From positions 1 through 26,260 of the IMG/VR virus record IMGVR_UViG_3300030107_001381: a stretch of DNA of 26,260 bases, one strand, 5' to 3'. Source of the stretch: a virus. This document shows, piece after piece, positions 1 through 6,600 of this stretch (position 1 is the stretch's first letter; the number at the start of each line of letters is the position of its first letter). The notes below the pieces were generated by a model. It saw only the letters and a program-made list of their open reading frames with translations, did no database searches and was not told the DNA's origin. The translations under genes and the position numbers were made by a program.

Positions 1-102
1 TTATGCGAAGAGGGAACTCACGTCACATGGGGCGGTGGTGACTCACTAGACAGAGAAAGAGTTAGAGACCTCGTAATTAACACAAGAGCAATCAATCAGT
101 AA
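1..102 (+). CDS. 3' end of an unidentified protein (partial)
   Basis: The frame is open from the first base and stops at TAA 100-102, giving the last 33 residues of a gene that begins outside the window. The tail is charged and ends RVRDLVINTRAINQ. A glycine triplet (WGGGD) is seen near the window edge. The strand and tight spacing to the next gene agree with the rest of the window. No family is recognised; the fragment is too short to assign a role. Confidence 0.55.
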   Translation, partial: LCEEGTHVTWGGGDSLDRERVRDLVINTRAINQ

Positions 103-148
103 ATCTCACAAACCCACACAGCACGCAAATTTTTTTTTATTAAACATC

Positions 149-487
149 ATGACAACAGCAACAAACCCAGTTCTAAACTACGCTCAAGACTTATGCACAG
201 CACTCACAGAGGACTATAACCACCAGTACCCAAATGGTCAGGATTTACAGTTTAAAATCGAATCAGGTAGAAAGTATTTTAAAATATGCCAATGCGAAAA
301 GAGAAATGGCGAATATTCCTCTAGATCAGTACACGCATTTGTAGATAAGAAAAATGGAAATGTCTTTAAACCTGCTTCATGGAAAGCACCCGCTAAACAT
401 GTACGCTATAACCTACTAGACGAGAATTCCAGGAATTTATGTCTAAATCGTGCTAGTTGGGCAGGTGGTTATCTCTATTTGAGATAA
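149..487 (+). CDS. Conserved small cyanophage-type protein, unknown function
   Basis: This 112-residue protein starts at ATG 149. No clear Shine-Dalgarno sequence is present; the upstream stretch is a T-run (127-138) and A/T-rich. The C-terminal half contains VHAFVDKKNGNVFKPASW, then a K-A-P-A-K-H-V-R-Y-N-L-L-D segment, and ends WAGGYLYLR. From memory this pattern (a 'VHAFVDK..G.V.KPA.WK.PAK..R.NLLD' core with a final GGYLY) recurs in small proteins of T4-like cyanophages and other marine phages, where no function is established. It has no signal peptide or membrane segment and is probably cytoplasmic. It sits 34 bases before the next small gene and may be cotranscribed with it. Confidence 0.85.
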   Translation: MTTATNPVLNYAQDLCTALTEDYNHQYPNGQDLQFKIESGRKYFKICQCEKRNGEYSSRSVHAFVDKKNGNVFKPASWKAPAKHVRYNLLDENSRNLCLNRASWAGGYLYLR

Positions 488-521
488 TTCACCCATTATT
501 CACACTATAGGACAGAAACCA

Positions 522-737
522 ATGAACAGAAAAGAGTATGAACTAATCTACAATGCCTTTAAGCATTATCGTGTTTTTATGGATGATGAACAGGAAGTAA
601 TGTCAGAGAAAATTCTAGATGAACTGTTTTATCCACACTTTGACAAACTGGAGGGCATTTCAGAGTTAGATTTTAAAAAGGTAAATGACCCAGAGTTACC
701 AGAGTTCCCTAGAGAGAACTGGGTAGAAATAACCTAG
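522..737 (+). CDS. Small acidic protein, unknown function
   Basis: The 71-residue product is rich in Asp and Glu (for example MDDEQEVMSEKILDELF), with aromatic residues in the N-terminal third and a proline-containing tail (PELPEFPRENW). No family is recognised. The start at ATG 522 is preceded by AGGA (about 509-512), a weak and slightly distant ribosome-binding candidate. It is followed by a 9-base-pair inverted repeat at 751-780 and a non-coding stretch, so it is likely the last gene of its transcription unit. It is probably a soluble phage accessory protein; nothing in the sequence says more. Confidence 0.7.
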   Translation: MNRKEYELIYNAFKHYRVFMDDEQEVMSEKILDELFYPHFDKLEGISELDFKKVNDPELPEFPRENWVEIT

Positions 738-750
738 TGGGCGTATAGAG

Positions 751-780
751 TTTTCCACAGTTACGGGAAATTGTGGAAAA
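751..780. repeat. Paired DnaA-box-like inverted repeat, copy 1
   Basis: TTTTCCACA at 751-759 faces TGTGGAAAA at 772-780, a perfect 9-base-pair inverted repeat with a 12-base centre. TTTTCCACA matches the DnaA box described for cyanobacteria and differs by one base from the E. coli box TTATCCACA. A second pair with the same arms lies at 1086-1108. The arms could also form an RNA hairpin after the gene ending at 737, but no T-run follows, so a Rho-independent terminator is less convincing. Confidence 0.6.
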
Positions 781-788
781 GTTTATAA

Positions 789-804
789 ATGTTTTAAAAA
801 ACAT
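789..804. repeat. A/T-rich short palindrome
   Basis: ATGTTTT and AAAACAT flank two A residues, giving a perfect 7-base-pair inverted repeat. It lies in an A/T-rich stretch of about 30 bases right after the first DnaA-box-like pair. Such a stretch could unwind easily or be part of a protein-binding site; the sequence alone does not decide. Confidence 0.4.
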
Positions 805-850
805 AGTTAAGTGTTTGATACCTTTGGGAATGTACGGAGTTGTTGGTGTC

Positions 851-910
851 TCAAATTGTCTCATATCATCACCGAATTGTCAACACTATCAGCACGTCCA
901 CACAATTTGA
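851..910. repeat. Inverted repeat overlapping a promoter -35, possible operator
   Basis: TCAAATTGT (851-859) and ACAATTTGA (902-910) are perfect 9-base inverted copies. A related AATTGTC lies between them at about 884-890. The right arm overlaps the first bases of the -35 box TTGACA (907-912), the position expected for a repressor or activator site. No regulator is identified in the window. Confidence 0.4.
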
Positions 911-935
911 CACATAGGCATTTTTGCTATATAAT
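907..935 (+). promoter_or_regulatory. Consensus sigma-70 promoter
   Basis: The -35 box TTGACA is at 907-912 and the -10 box TATAAT at 930-935, with a 17-base spacer; both hexamers are perfect consensus. Transcription would begin near 942 and run into the small genes at 978, 1208 and 1378. A promoter this strong for host sigma factor suggests early or host-polymerase expression of these genes, unlike the late promoter at 8365. Confidence 0.75.
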
Positions 936-950
936 ACTAGCAGTTACTTA

Positions 951-969
951 AGTGTTATTTAATAGCACT
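951..969. promoter_or_regulatory. Near-perfect palindrome just downstream of the promoter
   Basis: AGTGTTATT and AATAGCACT pair over nine positions around one T, with a single mismatch that would be a G-U pair in RNA. It covers about +10 to +28 of the transcript predicted from the promoter at 907-935. That suits an operator; a one-base loop makes an RNA hairpin unlikely in this exact form. Confidence 0.4.
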
Positions 970-977
970 AATTACCC

Positions 978-1130
978 ATGGGTAGGACATACAAACGTAA
1001 TGACCCTTATGTATCACATAAGGCAAAAAGTTTGAGAGAAAAGAGGAAACAATCCCGACCTAATCGTAAGGGAGTTTCTAACAAGTTTTCCACAGAGTAT
1101 GTGGAAAAGTATAAACAAAGACCTGCCTAA
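978..1130 (+). CDS. Small basic protein (50 residues), unknown function
   Basis: ATG 978 to TAA 1128-1130 gives 50 residues, starting MGRTYKRNDPYVSHKAK. The product is strongly basic, with Lys/Arg clusters such as REKRKQSRPNRK, and has no hydrophobic segment, so it may bind nucleic acid. No Shine-Dalgarno sequence precedes the start. It is the first gene downstream of the sigma-70 promoter at 907-935. Its 3' part contains the second DnaA-box-like pair (1086-1108), so this DNA may be under constraint as a binding site as well as coding. The lack of a ribosome-binding site and its small size leave some doubt that it is translated. Confidence 0.55.
   Translation: MGRTYKRNDPYVSHKAKSLREKRKQSRPNRKGVSNKFSTEYVEKYKQRPA
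1086..1108. repeat. Paired DnaA-box-like inverted repeat, copy 2
   Basis: TTTTCCACA at 1086-1094 faces TGTGGAAAA at 1100-1108 across five bases. The arms are identical to those at 751-780, and the shared left side extends to AGTTTTCCACAG. The pair lies inside the small gene at 978-1130. Two such pairs within 360 bases, with none noticed elsewhere in the window, is unlikely to be accidental in A/T-rich coding DNA. Confidence 0.6.
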
Positions 1131-1165
1131 TATGCCCACTAAGTAACAAGAATTAGATGCCTATA

Positions 1166-1202
1166 TTGCCTTAATTGCTTAACACTTTTTTGCCTTAATT
1201 GC
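1166..1202 (+). repeat. 13-base direct repeat before a small gene
   Basis: TTGCCTTAATTGC occurs at 1166-1178 and again at 1190-1202, a 24-base period. The second copy ends five bases before the ATG at 1208. It could be a regulator site or a remnant of a short duplication. Nothing in the sequence decides between these. Confidence 0.45.
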
Positions 1203-1207
1203 CTCTA

Positions 1208-1381
1208 ATGACTAAAACAATTACTTTGGAAACTAACCCCCCAGTTACTATTAAATTGTGGACAAAGGGTAGTAAACATTTTTGGGCATATGATTACCCA
1301 AATTGTAAACCTAACGGAGCGTTTAAATCTTATCAATTAGCGTTAAAAGATGCTGAGAGTTATAGTAAACAATTAGCATGA
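1208..1381 (+). CDS. Small protein (57 residues), unknown function
   Basis: I choose ATG 1208 (MTKTITLETNPPVTIKLW). An in-frame TTG at 1199 would add three residues but lies inside a direct repeat and has no ribosome-binding site. The protein alternates beta-type segments (TITLETN, PVTIKLW, KHFWAYDY) and ends with a likely helix (YQLALKDAESYSKQLA), like small one-domain phage proteins. No family is recognised. Its stop overlaps the next start by four bases (ATGA at 1378-1381), so the two are translationally coupled and probably cotranscribed from the promoter at 907-935. Confidence 0.65.
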   Translation: MTKTITLETNPPVTIKLWTKGSKHFWAYDYPNCKPNGAFKSYQLALKDAESYSKQLA

Positions 1382-1584
1382 AATCTATCCCCTATTCTTT
1401 ACAGTTTCTCCTGGAACTTTACGAGTCTGGATGTTGTCCACCTGATGAACAGATCTTGTTAGCACAGGGTCTAATTGACACAGGTTTAAATGAAGAATTG
1501 CATGGACAATTACAGCAACTATGTGATTACTTCATAGCAGAGGGTTTATGTTATGATGTGGGGTATATTGAGGACACTAATTAA
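1378..1584 (+). CDS. Small phage protein with LIDTG...LQQL motif, unknown function
   Basis: This 68-residue acidic protein starts at ATG 1378, overlapping the previous stop. It contains QILLAQGLIDTGL, then HGQLQQLCDYFIAEGLC. From memory, a 'aQ.LIDTG...(L)QG......LI..G.C' pattern recurs in small proteins of many unrelated tailed phages, with no known function. Here the second half is diverged, since LHGQLQQL replaces the usual LQG. It is mostly helical with no membrane segment. A 7-base-pair inverted repeat (1576-1592) spans its stop codon and no good T-run follows. Confidence 0.7.
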   Translation: MKSIPYSLQFLLELYESGCCPPDEQILLAQGLIDTGLNEELHGQLQQLCDYFIAEGLCYDVGYIEDTN

Positions 1585-1746
1585 CAATTAGTGCATGAAC
1601 AGTTATTAACACTTATGACAGTTAATTTCGTTCGTTCGTTGTCTATAATTAAAAAAGTACCGTCTTTCTAAGCTATAAACGTATCCCAGAGGGGTCGTTA
1701 TATTATGTTATATTAAAAATATTTTTCGTATATAAAAATTTCTCAT
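1585..1746 (+). other. Non-coding gap with A/T-rich elements
   Basis: No gene is seen here. It contains a TTCGTTCGTTCGTTG run (about 1627-1641), a TATAAT at 1644-1649 with no good -35 box at 16-18 bases, CTATAAAC near 1673, and a 12-base perfect palindrome AAAAATATTTTT at 1715-1726 close to the next start. The gap separates the gene group expressed from 907-935 from the chain starting at 1747, so it probably carries an unrecognised phage promoter. Confidence 0.4.
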
Positions 1747-1896
1747 ATGGATGAGACACAGAGGAAGTCGGACAGAAAGTCCGCAAAGAAAATCATCAAA
1801 CTTGCTAAAGAGCATAAAGGGTGGTATACTAAAGAGGAAGTGAAGTATGCTAAATTAATTAAGCGTACTACTAAGAAACCAAAAGAAACAGAATGA
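1747..1896 (+). CDS. Lysine-rich small cyanophage-type protein (49 residues)
   Basis: ATG 1747 to TGA 1894-1896 encodes MDETQRKSDRKSAKK..., with about one lysine in four. The middle reads HKGWYTKEEVKYAKLIKR. Small proteins of this type (a basic helix, then 'YT..EV.YAK..KR') are, from memory, frequent among T4-like cyanophage structural genes and have no known role. The gene overlaps the next by four bases (ATGA at 1893), which shows translational coupling to the oxygenase-like gene. It could bind nucleic acid or an acidic partner; this is inference. Confidence 0.7.
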   Translation: MDETQRKSDRKSAKKIIKLAKEHKGWYTKEEVKYAKLIKRTTKKPKETE

Positions 1897-2522
1897 GCAT
1901 CCACGACATTAAGCAGGACTTCAGCGAACATACTCGTCTGGATAGGGAGACGTATGGTCTTTTTATGACTCCTGTGAGTAAGTTTAATATAGAAGAGTTC
2001 GTAGACCCTGTACTGAAATGGATGAAGAATCAGGATTTCGTTGAGATAAACGAGAGAGCAGTTCTATGTCATAATGTACAACAGGTAGGTAAAACGAATC
2101 AGATCCTGAAGGATATGCCTGATTTAGAGAAGCAGTTAATGGAATGTGTACACTTTCATAATAATGAAGGTTTAAACTATTCTTCTGACTTTCGTATTAA
2201 TGATGTATATGTAGAGGTTGCCCATCAAGGTGCTATCTATGCTCCCCATGAACATGCTAACTGTGTGTTTAGTGGTACATTCTTTATTAACTATGATCAG
2301 GAAGCACATAGTTTTCTTAAGTTTAAACGTCAGGTACAGTCTCAGATGTTCCCTGTAATGATGTTACCGTTTAAACAGATGACTGCTTTTAATCTACAGG
2401 AAGCAACAGTACCGTTTAAGAAAGGAGATGTGGTAATCTATCCAAGTAATCTGACTCATGGGTATGAAAGTAACCAGACAGATAATAGAATCACACTGAC
2501 ATTTAACGTAACACCTGCATGA
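1893..2522 (+). CDS. 2-oxoglutarate/Fe(II)-dependent oxygenase-like protein
   Basis: The 209-residue product resembles the small phage branch of 2-oxoglutarate/Fe(II) oxygenases. The double-stranded beta-helix signature is visible: PHEHANCVFSGTFFINY at 118-134 carries the proximal metal-ligand motif (His119, His121), GDVVIYPSNLTHGY at 178-191 carries the distal ligand His189, and NRITLTFNV at 198-206 supplies Arg199, the usual 2-oxoglutarate contact. The usual motif in related phage proteins is HxHxxSxxSG; here Val125 replaces the first serine. Family members hydroxylate proteins, nucleic acids or small molecules; the substrate here is unknown. T4-like cyanophages often encode several such enzymes. 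It lies in a chain of overlapping starts and stops (1893 and 2519). Confidence 0.8.
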   Translation: MSIHDIKQDFSEHTRLDRETYGLFMTPVSKFNIEEFVDPVLKWMKNQDFVEINERAVLCHNVQQVGKTNQILKDMPDLEKQLMECVHFHNNEGLNYSSDFRINDVYVEVAHQGAIYAPHEHANCVFSGTFFINYDQEAHSFLKFKRQVQSQMFPVMMLPFKQMTAFNLQEATVPFKKGDVVIYPSNLTHGYESNQTDNRITLTFNVTPA

Positions 2523-2680
2523 ATCCAACTAGATGGGAAGCACAAGTACTCTACCCTAGCAATCGTCTTGTTAAGGTAGAGTTTCTTTGTGAGAGTAATC
2601 TCAGACAGGATGCTGAGAATAAATGCAGATCACTCTTTGGAGTGGATGACGTGAGGCAATTAAGAAGATTATGGGACTAA
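2519..2680 (+). CDS. Small protein (53 residues), unknown function
   Basis: ATG 2519 to TAA 2678-2680 gives a product starting MNPTRWEAQVLYPSNRLVKV. The start overlaps the previous stop by four bases (ATGA) and the end overlaps the next gene by ten bases, so it fits an uninterrupted translationally coupled chain. It shows a beta-beta-alpha-like pattern: two strands (WEAQVLY, LVKVEFLC), then a charged helix (NLRQDAENKCRSLF) and a final strand. Many phages carry small proteins with this plan, but I do not recognise a specific family. Confidence 0.65.
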   Translation: MNPTRWEAQVLYPSNRLVKVEFLCESNLRQDAENKCRSLFGVDDVRQLRRLWD

Positions 2681-3168
2681 GACCTACCTACTCAGACACT
2701 TGGCAGAAGTGGAAGTCTTATATGGACTTACCGTGGTGGAAACAAAAACAGAACATCGGAGGATGTTATGGTGTTATCCTTAAGTTCTATGAGGAGCAAT
2801 ACGATATACCTTTATATGACTATCCCTCAGAGAAGAAGTATTACTTTAAAACAGATTATATACATGCTGCTGCACCTGGTGGCAGTACTGTAATATATCA
2901 GGGAAACAACATGGAATCTTTTGATCATCATATCATGAAAGAGGGTGATGTCATGATCATGAGATTGTACATAGCACCTCTCAAAGGCGGTTACAGGAAC
3001 GCTGAAGGGCATCGTTTAGCCAATCATATCGGAATATACCTTGAGGGAGGTTATATGCTACATCACCCATATCAGTGTAATTCCACATTGGTGGACTTAG
3101 AGTCTGATGGGAAGATGTATTTAAGTTATACAGAACTTGTACTTCGGAAAAAAGAAAACACTATATAA
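2671..3168 (+). CDS. NlpC/P60-family peptidase-like protein
   Basis: The 165-residue protein matches the NlpC/P60 papain-like fold. GGCYGVILKFYEEQYDIPL at 30-48 puts the presumed nucleophile at Cys32 in front of a helix. GDVMIMRLY at 92-100 is the strand that follows in the family. NHIGIYLEGGYMLHH at 118-132 carries the presumed catalytic His119, with His131 or His132 as further candidates. Family enzymes cut gamma-D-glutamyl-diamino acid bonds in peptidoglycan stem peptides. In tailed phages they are often tail-associated (for example lambda gpK) and help DNA delivery. The Asp often placed before the Cys is Gly31 here, so catalysis needs testing. There is no signal peptide. It sits in the baseplate gene cluster, which favours a virion role. 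Confidence 0.75.
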   Translation: MGLRPTYSDTWQKWKSYMDLPWWKQKQNIGGCYGVILKFYEEQYDIPLYDYPSEKKYYFKTDYIHAAAPGGSTVIYQGNNMESFDHHIMKEGDVMIMRLYIAPLKGGYRNAEGHRLANHIGIYLEGGYMLHHPYQCNSTLVDLESDGKMYLSYTELVLRKKENTI

Positions 3169-3193
3169 AGTGTCTAGAGATACAAAACATAAT

Positions 3194-3358
3194 ATGGATC
3201 ACAGATATGCTATGAAAGTAGAATTGGACGAAGAAGGAGATTTCTTCATGAGACTCCCTGAGGCACTCGTTGAGGACTTGGGATGGATAGAAGGGACTTT
3301 GTTGGATTTCGAAGAGGATATTGACGGGTCTGTTATACTTAATAAGGTAAAGGATTAA
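3194..3358 (+). CDS. AbrB/MazE-like small protein
   Basis: I choose ATG 3194, giving 54 residues. In-frame GTG 3170 and ATG 3212 are alternatives, and an upstream TTG at 3137 lies inside the peptidase gene and is unlikely. The product has the 'swapped-hairpin' pattern of SpoVT-AbrB domains: VELDEEGDFFMRLPEALVEDLGW, written here as VELDEEGDFFMRLPE and LVEDLGW, then a strand EGTLLDFEED and a last strand SVILNKV. Cellular AbrB/MazE proteins bind DNA, but this version is acidic rather than basic, so a role in assembly or protein binding is possible. Similar small acidic proteins occur in T4-like cyanophages. It is followed by an A-rich spacer of 36 bases. Confidence 0.65.
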   Translation: MDHRYAMKVELDEEGDFFMRLPEALVEDLGWIEGTLLDFEEDIDGSVILNKVKD

Positions 3359-3394
3359 AAAAAATTACCGTAAAAAAAATACCGTCGTTTCATT

Positions 3395-3634
3395 ATGGAA
3401 GAATTCTTAGATCAGTACAAAGAACATATGGAGATGATCGGTAAGGCACTCGAAAACCTTGCCGAGAGATCCAAGAGATTAGAAGAAGCATTTAGTAAGA
3501 TACCCCCGCCTGGTGCTGATATGGTAAAATACAAACCTGAGGGGTATGAAGATTATCTAAACATAAAGCAGTTATTTGACGATCTGTATACGAGACTAAA
3601 TATGTTGGAGGGTCGTATCAAAGAACTTGAGTAA
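3395..3634 (+). CDS. Small coiled-coil protein, unknown function
   Basis: The 79-residue product has a long N-terminal helix (residues 1-35) with heptad-like leucines and charged residues, a proline hinge at about 37-39 (IPPPG), and a C-terminal helix (LFDDLYTRLNMLEGRIKELE at 60-79). Two helices around a short loop suggest a coiled-coil adaptor or chaperone. Its stop shares one base with the start of the next gene (TAATG at 3632-3636), and coupling to the large structural gene makes a role as its assembly partner plausible. This is inference from position and size. No family is recognised. Confidence 0.7.
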   Translation: MEEFLDQYKEHMEMIGKALENLAERSKRLEEAFSKIPPPGADMVKYKPEGYEDYLNIKQLFDDLYTRLNMLEGRIKELE

Positions 3635-6600
3635 TGCCAGCTTATATAATAGAGACTGGAAGAAGTTATCCTAACGTTGTAACATCGTCTACGTTTTTAA
3701 AGACGTTTCAGCGTCCTGCTTTTGGTGGGTATCAATCTCACGATAACCATAGCGGACCAGGAACTAATTACAATATAACGTTTAATGGATTCGGTCCTGG
3801 ATCTATGATTGCGGGTAAGGACGTAGTTTTATATCTGGGAGATGATGATGAGACCTGTGTGGGAACTTGTGACGGGTTTCGTTCGGGAGTTTATAGATGG
3901 TATCGTAGTAAATATCAAGATCATACCTATACAAGGAACAAAGTATTAGATCACAGGAGTGATTTCCCTAATGACCCCAATGCAAAGAAGGTCATGGAGG
4001 GTTATAACAAGGAACCTCGTGATGGAAGACCAGTATTTCATATAGCAAGAGACCAAGCAGCAGGTTCTACAGCGTTGTATGCACATTATAATGCAACTCT
4101 GAACGACACAATGCTGTCTACGACTGCATCTCCTCCTTCTGGATATGCATTAAGAGAGATAATTGGATATATTTGGACAAGTGCAGCGAACGCAGCACCG
4201 TATGCTGCAGCTGGTGAGACAGTAAGACCGTTGTATGAGTATTATTACAACTCAAATACAATGAAGAGAGATCACTTCTACACTATTTCTCCTCAAAATG
4301 AGGTTGGATTGCAGAATCCTGGTGGTGGAGTGCCCGATTGTAAGGATCCTAGAGATCAATTATGGGGATATGTAGGTATAGTTGGTTACTGTTTTGAGTT
4401 AAACAAGGCAAGTAGTGCAGTTACACAGTATGCTGACATCGGATCTATCGGTCCAACGGGAGAATGTAACGTAAATAGGTCAAATTGGTACCAGTGGAAC
4501 AATGAATGGACACTCTTAAAGTACCTTCGAGAGCAAAATGGCGTACCTTCGATCCAAGGTTGGGGTAATCCTGACAATGTAGCTGGTGTTAATACCACAG
4601 ATGCACTGTTTGAGTGGTTCTATGGTAGGAATGGTGCAGTAAAAGCAGCACTTCCCCGCTATCTTTCCTTCGAACAGTCGTACGATTCGCAGTTTATGTA
4701 CTATCTGTACGATACATCGTTCCCATGGAACGGTCCAATCTACGGAATTAACTTCAGTTTGAGTGATGCAGCGTGTTGCCCTAACGATGAGGACTATGCA
4801 GGGTGCCCTGTCTGCGTTCCTGTACCTATAGAATACAGTAGATTCTATGAAATAAGGTCAGATTCGTGGGAAACACTCAAAACTAAGATGTCTCTATCCG
4901 ACATGAAGTCTAAAAATGTCAATGAATCGTTCTTAGTTGCGGATACTACCAGTACAAGAATACTATTTCGGTACACAACTACCACAGGATCCTTCTTTAT
5001 AGGTGAACAAATCAACGGATGGGACATCACACAGGTCAGATACTTCGGTGATGAGCTAAAAGTTGGGTATATGGAGCTATCTGGTCAAGGAAATGAGTTC
5101 ACATATCAGCAAGCATTCACTTCTACGGACTTAGGAGAGATCCAAGTACTTGCAGGATACGGTATTAAGGACAAAGGTGCGTTCTTTGGGGTGTATGAGT
5201 TCCCTAAAAAGATCACTTACTACCGTATTGAGATAGATCCATCACAATTAATCGCAAATCGTACCTTAGATACAGCAGAAATAAGAGCAAATATCAATTC
5301 TGAAGGGCAAGTTGAGAGTATAGACATCATAAATGGTGGATTTGGGTATGCTGCACCGAAGATTGAGATCGAACAACCTGCAGTTTTGACAGAAAGATCC
5401 GCTAATGACAATGCAAGGAAGGTATTTCACAACATGGGAGGTTGGGATCAGGCATTTGTGAACTCTCCGAACGACCCAGTTAACAATCCAGACGGTAGTA
5501 AGAACAATTTTGGTATGAAAGATATCAAAAAGAAGCAGTCTGCGGTTCTAGAAGAGGATATGAGTGAGTCATATCAGGAAAGAGAGAACTTAATGCCCTA
5601 TGGTAAGGGTGCTGCACCAGGAGATGTACAGATAAAGGGTACAAACGAGACTGTAAACACAGGAGCAAAGCAATTACGGAGAGCAAGTGGGGAAGGAAAA
5701 GGTAAAACTCCACTCAAAAAGGCAGTTTTAGAGATTGCACAGATCAATGAGGACGGATCTGTGATAGAAGTGCTCATAAAAGACCGTGGATCAGGTTATG
5801 ATCCAGACCCAAACAATAAACCTAACGTTTATATCGTCGATACTGAGAAGGAATCGTATAAAATGCGTGGTCCTAACGTAAATTTATCGACAAAAACCTT
5901 TAAAGATAACATTAGAGCAGAGAATGGACTAAAGGAGAGCATCAAAGGGCGTGCAGATGCCTCAGATGATCAGATAGACCAGATGGATGACGGTATCATA
6001 GGCGGTTTTAACACTATGATGAACGGATTTACCACAAAGTACCCTACTGGTTACGTCAGAATCAAGGATTATGATGATGAGACTACGAATTTGTGCTCAA
6101 ACTTTCCCGCAAGTTGCATAAACATCGAATTTCCAAGGATATATGAGGACGCATTGTTCACTGCGGAGGATTTATCAGGTCCGATTAAGGCATCTCCACG
6201 TTTTAATGAGATGATGAACAACCAATACCCCGAAATGTTAAAGGGAGTGAGGATAACAGACGATAGAAGTGACGGATTCTCCGATTTATGGGGTTGGAAC
6301 AACAAAGATAACTGTATTAAACTACCTCAACCTAAGTTATACACCGCTACACGTTTCTTTGACATACCTTGCCCCTATATTGAGTTAAATGAAGAGGGTA
6401 AACAGAGGGCATTTGGGTACATGGTGTACAAATATTGTGCTTCGAAGGCAGAGAAGGCTAGTTTCAGGGTTTCGATGGCATTAGAGGGGCATACAATTGG
6501 TCCTCAGGGGCAAGCTTTCATGAACTTCCTAAGGAATTTACCAGAACCCAATTTAACTTGGACTAGAGACTCAGGACCAGGTGGAAATAGCAAGTGTTGG

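Noticed and set aside
751-780. Rho-independent terminator
   Set aside because: The 9-base stem has a 12-base loop, is not G/C-rich, and is not followed by a T-run; recurrence of the same arms at 1086-1108 inside a reading frame points to a binding site instead.
1199-1207. TTG start for the gene ending at 1381
   Set aside because: The TTG lies within a direct repeat without a ribosome-binding site, and ATG 1208 is three codons downstream.
1576-1592. Terminator hairpin at the end of the 1378-1584 gene
   Set aside because: The 7-base-pair stem is A/T-rich and no T-run follows, so I kept it only as a remark.
1743-1931. Minus-strand hydrophobic 62-codon frame, at first sight a membrane protein
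   Set aside because: Its hydrophobicity is the reverse complement of the lysine-rich gene at 1747-1896; the + strand gene chain with ATGA overlap is far more coherent.
3137-3193. TTG start for the AbrB-like gene, adding 19 residues
   Set aside because: The extra residues overlap the peptidase gene and do not match the fold; ATG 3194 or GTG 3170 fits better.
6069-6305. Minus-strand 78-codon frame inside the 1254-residue gene
   Set aside because: It overlaps a well-supported coding region and has no recognisable domain or start signal.
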